From the NCBI GenBank assembly GCA_958404085.1, contig CATXZX010000050.1, positions 1 to 8,706 of the forward strand: a DNA stretch of 8,706 nucleotides, read 5' to 3'. Position 1 is the first letter of the stretch; each line of letters opens with the position of its first letter. The DNA comes from an uncultured Prevotellaceae bacterium (lineage in GTDB: Bacteria; Bacteroidota; Bacteroidia; Bacteroidales; Bacteroidaceae). This document shows, piece by piece, positions 5,979 through 8,706 of the stretch. The notes beneath the pieces are model-generated. The model saw nothing but the letters and a program-made list of their open reading frames with translations, was not told where the DNA came from and made no database searches. Both the position numbers and the translations under genes were made by a program.

Positions 5979-7516
5979 GTGCTTATATCATAAGCTACGA
6001 TTTAGGGACCGGAGGCATCAAGACATCGCTCATCAATGCCGAAGGACAAATCGTGGACAGTCTTTTCGCCGCCTATCCTACCTATTATCCTTGTCCGGGC
6101 CAGGCGGAACAGGCACCCGAGGATTGGTGGAACGCCATTGTAGAGACGACGCGCAAACTCCTGGCGCGAGCCGGCAACGAGGTGGCCGCCCAGGTGAAAT
6201 GTCTGGGCATATCGGGACACAGCCTGGGAGTCGTACCCATCGGAAAGGAGGGCGAACTACTACGCCGTACCACACCCATATGGAACGACCAGCGGGCTAC
6301 GGAACAGGCCGACCGCTACTTTGCCGGCATCGATACTGGCCAATGGTACGACACGACCGGAAACGGATTTCCGCCGGCCTGTTACCCGATATTCAAAATC
6401 ATGTGGTACAAGGAACACGAGGCCGAAATGTTTGCCCGTACAGATAAGATTATAGGTACGAAGGACTATTGCAACTACCGCTTCACAGGCGTTCTGTGTA
6501 CCGACCCGTCGTATGCGTCGGGCTCGGGTGTCTACAACCTTGCCGCCGCCTCGTATGACGACACACTCATCGAAGCATCAGGACTTCCGCGGCATATTTT
6601 CCCCGACATCCGACCTTCCGACAGCGTCATCGGCACCATCCTCCCCAAGGTTGCGGTCCTGACCGGACTGCCAGCCGGCGTGAAGGTGGTTGCCGGGGGT
6701 GTGGACAACTCCTGCATGGCATTGGGGGCCAAAGGTACCCGCGACGGACGAAGCTACACGTCGCTGGGTTCATCGGCATGGGTGGCACTGGTATCGAAAC
6801 GCCCCATACTGAACAGCCGGAGGCAGACATACGTCTTTGCCCACGTCCTACCCGGACTGTACGCTTCGGCCACCTGTATTTTCTCGGCAGGTACAAGCCT
6901 TCAGTGGGTTCGTAACACCTGTTGTCCGGACCTGCTGGAAAAAGAGAACACCACCGGTGAGAACGCATACGACGCCATCGGAAGACTGGCGGCATCGGCC
7001 GTTCCCGGTGCAAAAGGGCTGCTGTTCAATCCGAGCCTAGCCGGCGGTTCGATGATGGAGCCCGTGCCCTACATGGGCGGAGCCTTTGCCGGACTGCGCC
7101 TGCACCACACGCGTGCCGACCTGCTACGGGCCACGTTGGAAGGCATTGCCCTCAACCTGCGTGTGGCACTGGACACACTACGCACACAGACCAGCATGTC
7201 CGGCCCCATGTTGTTCGTTGGCGGAGGGGCCAAGAGTGCTTTTTGGATGCAGCTGTTTGCCGACATCTACGGACTGCCCGTCCTGAAGACGCGCATCGAC
7301 CAGGAGGCCGCCACCCTCGGAGCCGCTGCGCTGGCCCTGAACGGCATAGGGTTATGGAAAGGTTACGACAACATCGGCTCACTGCACACCGACGAGAAAG
7401 TATTCCTTCCGCAACCGGACACGACGGCATTCTACGAACAGACCGTTTTACCCCAGTTCACCAAACTGACCGGACTCATTGCCGAACTGGAAACTTTTAA
7501 ACAAAGAAATGTATGA
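5975..7516 (+). CDS. FGGY-family carbohydrate kinase (xylulokinase-like)
   Basis: The 513-residue protein has the two actin-like FGGY domains at normal length. The N-terminal phosphate motif is DLGTGGIKTSL (9-19), the substrate-side segment TPIWNDQRA (100-108) resembles xylulokinases, and Asp244 in AGGVDNSCMALG is the expected catalytic base. The C-terminal signature GGGAKSAFW (416-424) binds the nucleotide side. It should transfer phosphate from ATP to a ketose, polyol or similar sugar in the cytoplasm. Both ends overlap the neighbouring genes by 4 nt (ATGA), indicating tight co-translation with the DeoC-like aldolase and the downstream propeller protein. FGGY specificity cannot be read reliably from motifs: xylulose, ribulose, fuculose, erythritol-type and other substrates are all known. 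Pairing with DeoC suggests a sugar that becomes a DeoC substrate after phosphorylation, which plain xylulose would not. Confidence 0.9.
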   Translation: MSAYIISYDLGTGGIKTSLINAEGQIVDSLFAAYPTYYPCPGQAEQAPEDWWNAIVETTRKLLARAGNEVAAQVKCLGISGHSLGVVPIGKEGELLRRTTPIWNDQRATEQADRYFAGIDTGQWYDTTGNGFPPACYPIFKIMWYKEHEAEMFARTDKIIGTKDYCNYRFTGVLCTDPSYASGSGVYNLAAASYDDTLIEASGLPRHIFPDIRPSDSVIGTILPKVAVLTGLPAGVKVVAGGVDNSCMALGAKGTRDGRSYTSLGSSAWVALVSKRPILNSRRQTYVFAHVLPGLYASATCIFSAGTSLQWVRNTCCPDLLEKENTTGENAYDAIGRLAASAVPGAKGLLFNPSLAGGSMMEPVPYMGGAFAGLRLHHTRADLLRATLEGIALNLRVALDTLRTQTSMSGPMLFVGGGAKSAFWMQLFADIYGLPVLKTRIDQEAATLGAAALALNGIGLWKGYDNIGSLHTDEKVFLPQPDTTAFYEQTVLPQFTKLTGLIAELETFKQRNV

Positions 7517-8706
7517 AAACCCGATATTCGCTGTTCCGGAAAAGCATTCCGGCCGTACTCGTCTGCGGATTGGCACTCGTCTGGACCGGCTTCATGAACC
7601 GTAACGTCACGACTGTCGAACAGACACCGCTCTTTGTCACCGACATCCTGGTTGCCGGCAAACAATTGCTCATAGCCGAAAAAGGCAGCGGACGCATTGC
7701 GCTCTACACCCGCGACGGAAAGACACGCCTGCGCGAGTGGAAGGTGCCCGATACGCCTACGGGAATGGCCGTCGAGGGCCGGCACGTATGGGTAACTACG
7801 GGCACGACACGCAACGGAGTATCGTTGATTGACCTCGAGGGGTCCGGAAACGAAGCCGAAGCATTTATCCCCACTGCTTCGGGGGCCTGCGCACCGGTTA
7901 TCGCCCCGAGGCTGAACCGTCTGTACGTATGCAACCGTTTTGCCGGCACCGTTTCCGAGATAGACCGGAGCGCACGCAAGGTGGTCCGCACGGTCCGTGT
8001 GCTGCGCGAACCGAACACGGCCGTTCTGAGCCAAGACGGTCGCCACCTGTTCGTAGCCAATTTCTTACCGGACGGACGGGCCGATGCCGACATCGTAGCT
8101 GCCAGTGTCTCGGTGATTGACGTAGAGACATTCCGCAAGGTCAAGGACATCCAGCTGGCCAACGGCAGCAACGCCCTGCGCGGCATGGCGCTCTCGCCCG
8201 ACGGCGATTACGTTTTTGTGACCCATAATTTAGGGAGATTCCAGGTTCCCACCACACAGTTGCAGCAGGGATGGATGAACACCAGTGCCCTGAGCGTCAT
8301 CCACACCCGGACGCTGACGTACGGCGGCGCCGTCCTGCTGGACGAACCGGACCGGGGGGCGGCCGGGGTATGGGATGTGGCATGCGACACGGCCCACATA
8401 GCCGTAACCCACAGCGGTACGCATGAACTGAGCGTCATCGACTACAAAAAATGGAAGTCGCTCTACGAGACGTATGCCGACAAAGAAGCCCTGTCGTACG
8501 ACCTGCGCTTCCTGAACAGCGGCAACGTACGCCGCCGCATCCCGCTGAAGGGCAACGGACCGCGGGCCATGGCGCTGGCCGACGGAACGGTGTTTGCCAT
8601 GACCTATTTCTCGGACACGCTGAACGTGCTGCCGCTCGGCAAAACCGGAACGTTAAAGCCCCTTTTGTTTATTGCCGAATTTTGCCGCAGAGAAACAAAA
8701 AAAGGA
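7513..8706 (+). CDS. YncE-like beta-propeller protein, N-terminal part of a probable cytochrome c peroxidase-like fusion (cut by window end)
   Basis: From the ATG at 7513 the frame stays open for 398 codons to the window end. Residues 1-28 form a basic start and hydrophobic segment (signal peptide or anchor); VLVC around residue 18 is a poor lipobox. Residues 35-375 are YncE/YVTN-type propeller repeats such as NRLYVCNRFAGTVSEID, LSQDGRHLFVAN and LSPDGDYVFVTH. The blocks RFQVPTTQLQQGWMN (242-256), GTHELSVID (302-310) and YFSDTLNV (365-372) recur, as I remember them, in envelope proteins that continue into a MauG/cytochrome c peroxidase-like domain with CxxCH haem sites. The visible end, RRETKKG, lies where that domain usually starts. 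It overlaps the kinase gene by 4 nt (ATGA), so it belongs to the operon. It probably works in the periplasm with the HzsA-related protein, perhaps in haem-based oxidation. No CxxCH lies within the visible part. Confidence 0.82.
   Translation, partial: MKTRYSLFRKSIPAVLVCGLALVWTGFMNRNVTTVEQTPLFVTDILVAGKQLLIAEKGSGRIALYTRDGKTRLREWKVPDTPTGMAVEGRHVWVTTGTTRNGVSLIDLEGSGNEAEAFIPTASGACAPVIAPRLNRLYVCNRFAGTVSEIDRSARKVVRTVRVLREPNTAVLSQDGRHLFVANFLPDGRADADIVAASVSVIDVETFRKVKDIQLANGSNALRGMALSPDGDYVFVTHNLGRFQVPTTQLQQGWMNTSALSVIHTRTLTYGGAVLLDEPDRGAAGVWDVACDTAHIAVTHSGTHELSVIDYKKWKSLYETYADKEALSYDLRFLNSGNVRRRIPLKGNGPRAMALADGTVFAMTYFSDTLNVLPLGKTGTLKPLLFIAEFCRRETKKG

Noticed and set aside
5298..7516. LsrF/LsrK-type autoinducer-2 processing pair
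   Set aside because: The aldolase keeps the canonical DeoC Lys/Lys/Asp set and DeoC length, is shorter than LsrF, and no lsr transporter or LsrG is nearby.
7513..7600. Lipoprotein signal (VLVC) in the propeller protein
   Set aside because: The residue before the Cys is Val rather than Gly, Ala or Ser, and the hydrophobic stretch continues beyond the Cys, so an ordinary signal peptide or anchor is more likely.

Overview
The window looks like chromosomal DNA of a fairly GC-rich member of the Bacteroidota, probably order Bacteroidales. The evidence is promoters of the form TTG-N20-TAnnTTTG, start codons without Shine-Dalgarno sequences, tRNA genes without an encoded CCA, and protein families typical of that phylum. 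The high GC of the coding part would fit an Alistipes-like (Rikenellaceae) genome, but this is inference; no taxonomic marker gene is present.

Left part (1-900). The first 66 bases are the start of a leftward gene that runs off the window edge, preceded by a well-formed minus-strand promoter (182-212). A two-gene leftward tRNA operon follows: promoter at 468-498, tRNA-Ser(GCT) at 354-440, a 6-nt spacer, tRNA-Glu(CTC) at 276-347, and a UUCG-loop intrinsic terminator at 241-271. Positions 441-900 hold no convincing gene, but do hold the tRNA promoter, several inverted repeats and the promoter of the rightward operon.

Right part (901-8706). Six same-strand genes with gaps of 20, 28 and 26 nt and then two 4-nt ATGA overlaps form one apparent operon: an IclR-family regulator; an iron-containing alcohol dehydrogenase; a large exported protein related to the hydrazine synthase alpha subunit (TolB-like propeller plus two CxxCH haem sites); a DeoC-family aldolase; an FGGY (xylulokinase-like) sugar kinase; and an exported or membrane-anchored YncE-like beta-propeller protein, cut off by the window end where relatives begin a cytochrome c peroxidase-like domain.

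The cytoplasmic genes suggest a small catabolic route: polyol or sugar, then ketose, then phosphorylated sugar, then retro-aldol cleavage, with the alcohol dehydrogenase acting either on the polyol or on the released aldehyde. The two envelope proteins suggest that a c-type haem redox step outside the cytoplasm belongs to the same programme. Neither the substrate nor the role of the haem proteins can be read from the sequence. This pairing of an HzsA-related dihaem protein with a DeoC/FGGY sugar module is the most interesting thing here.
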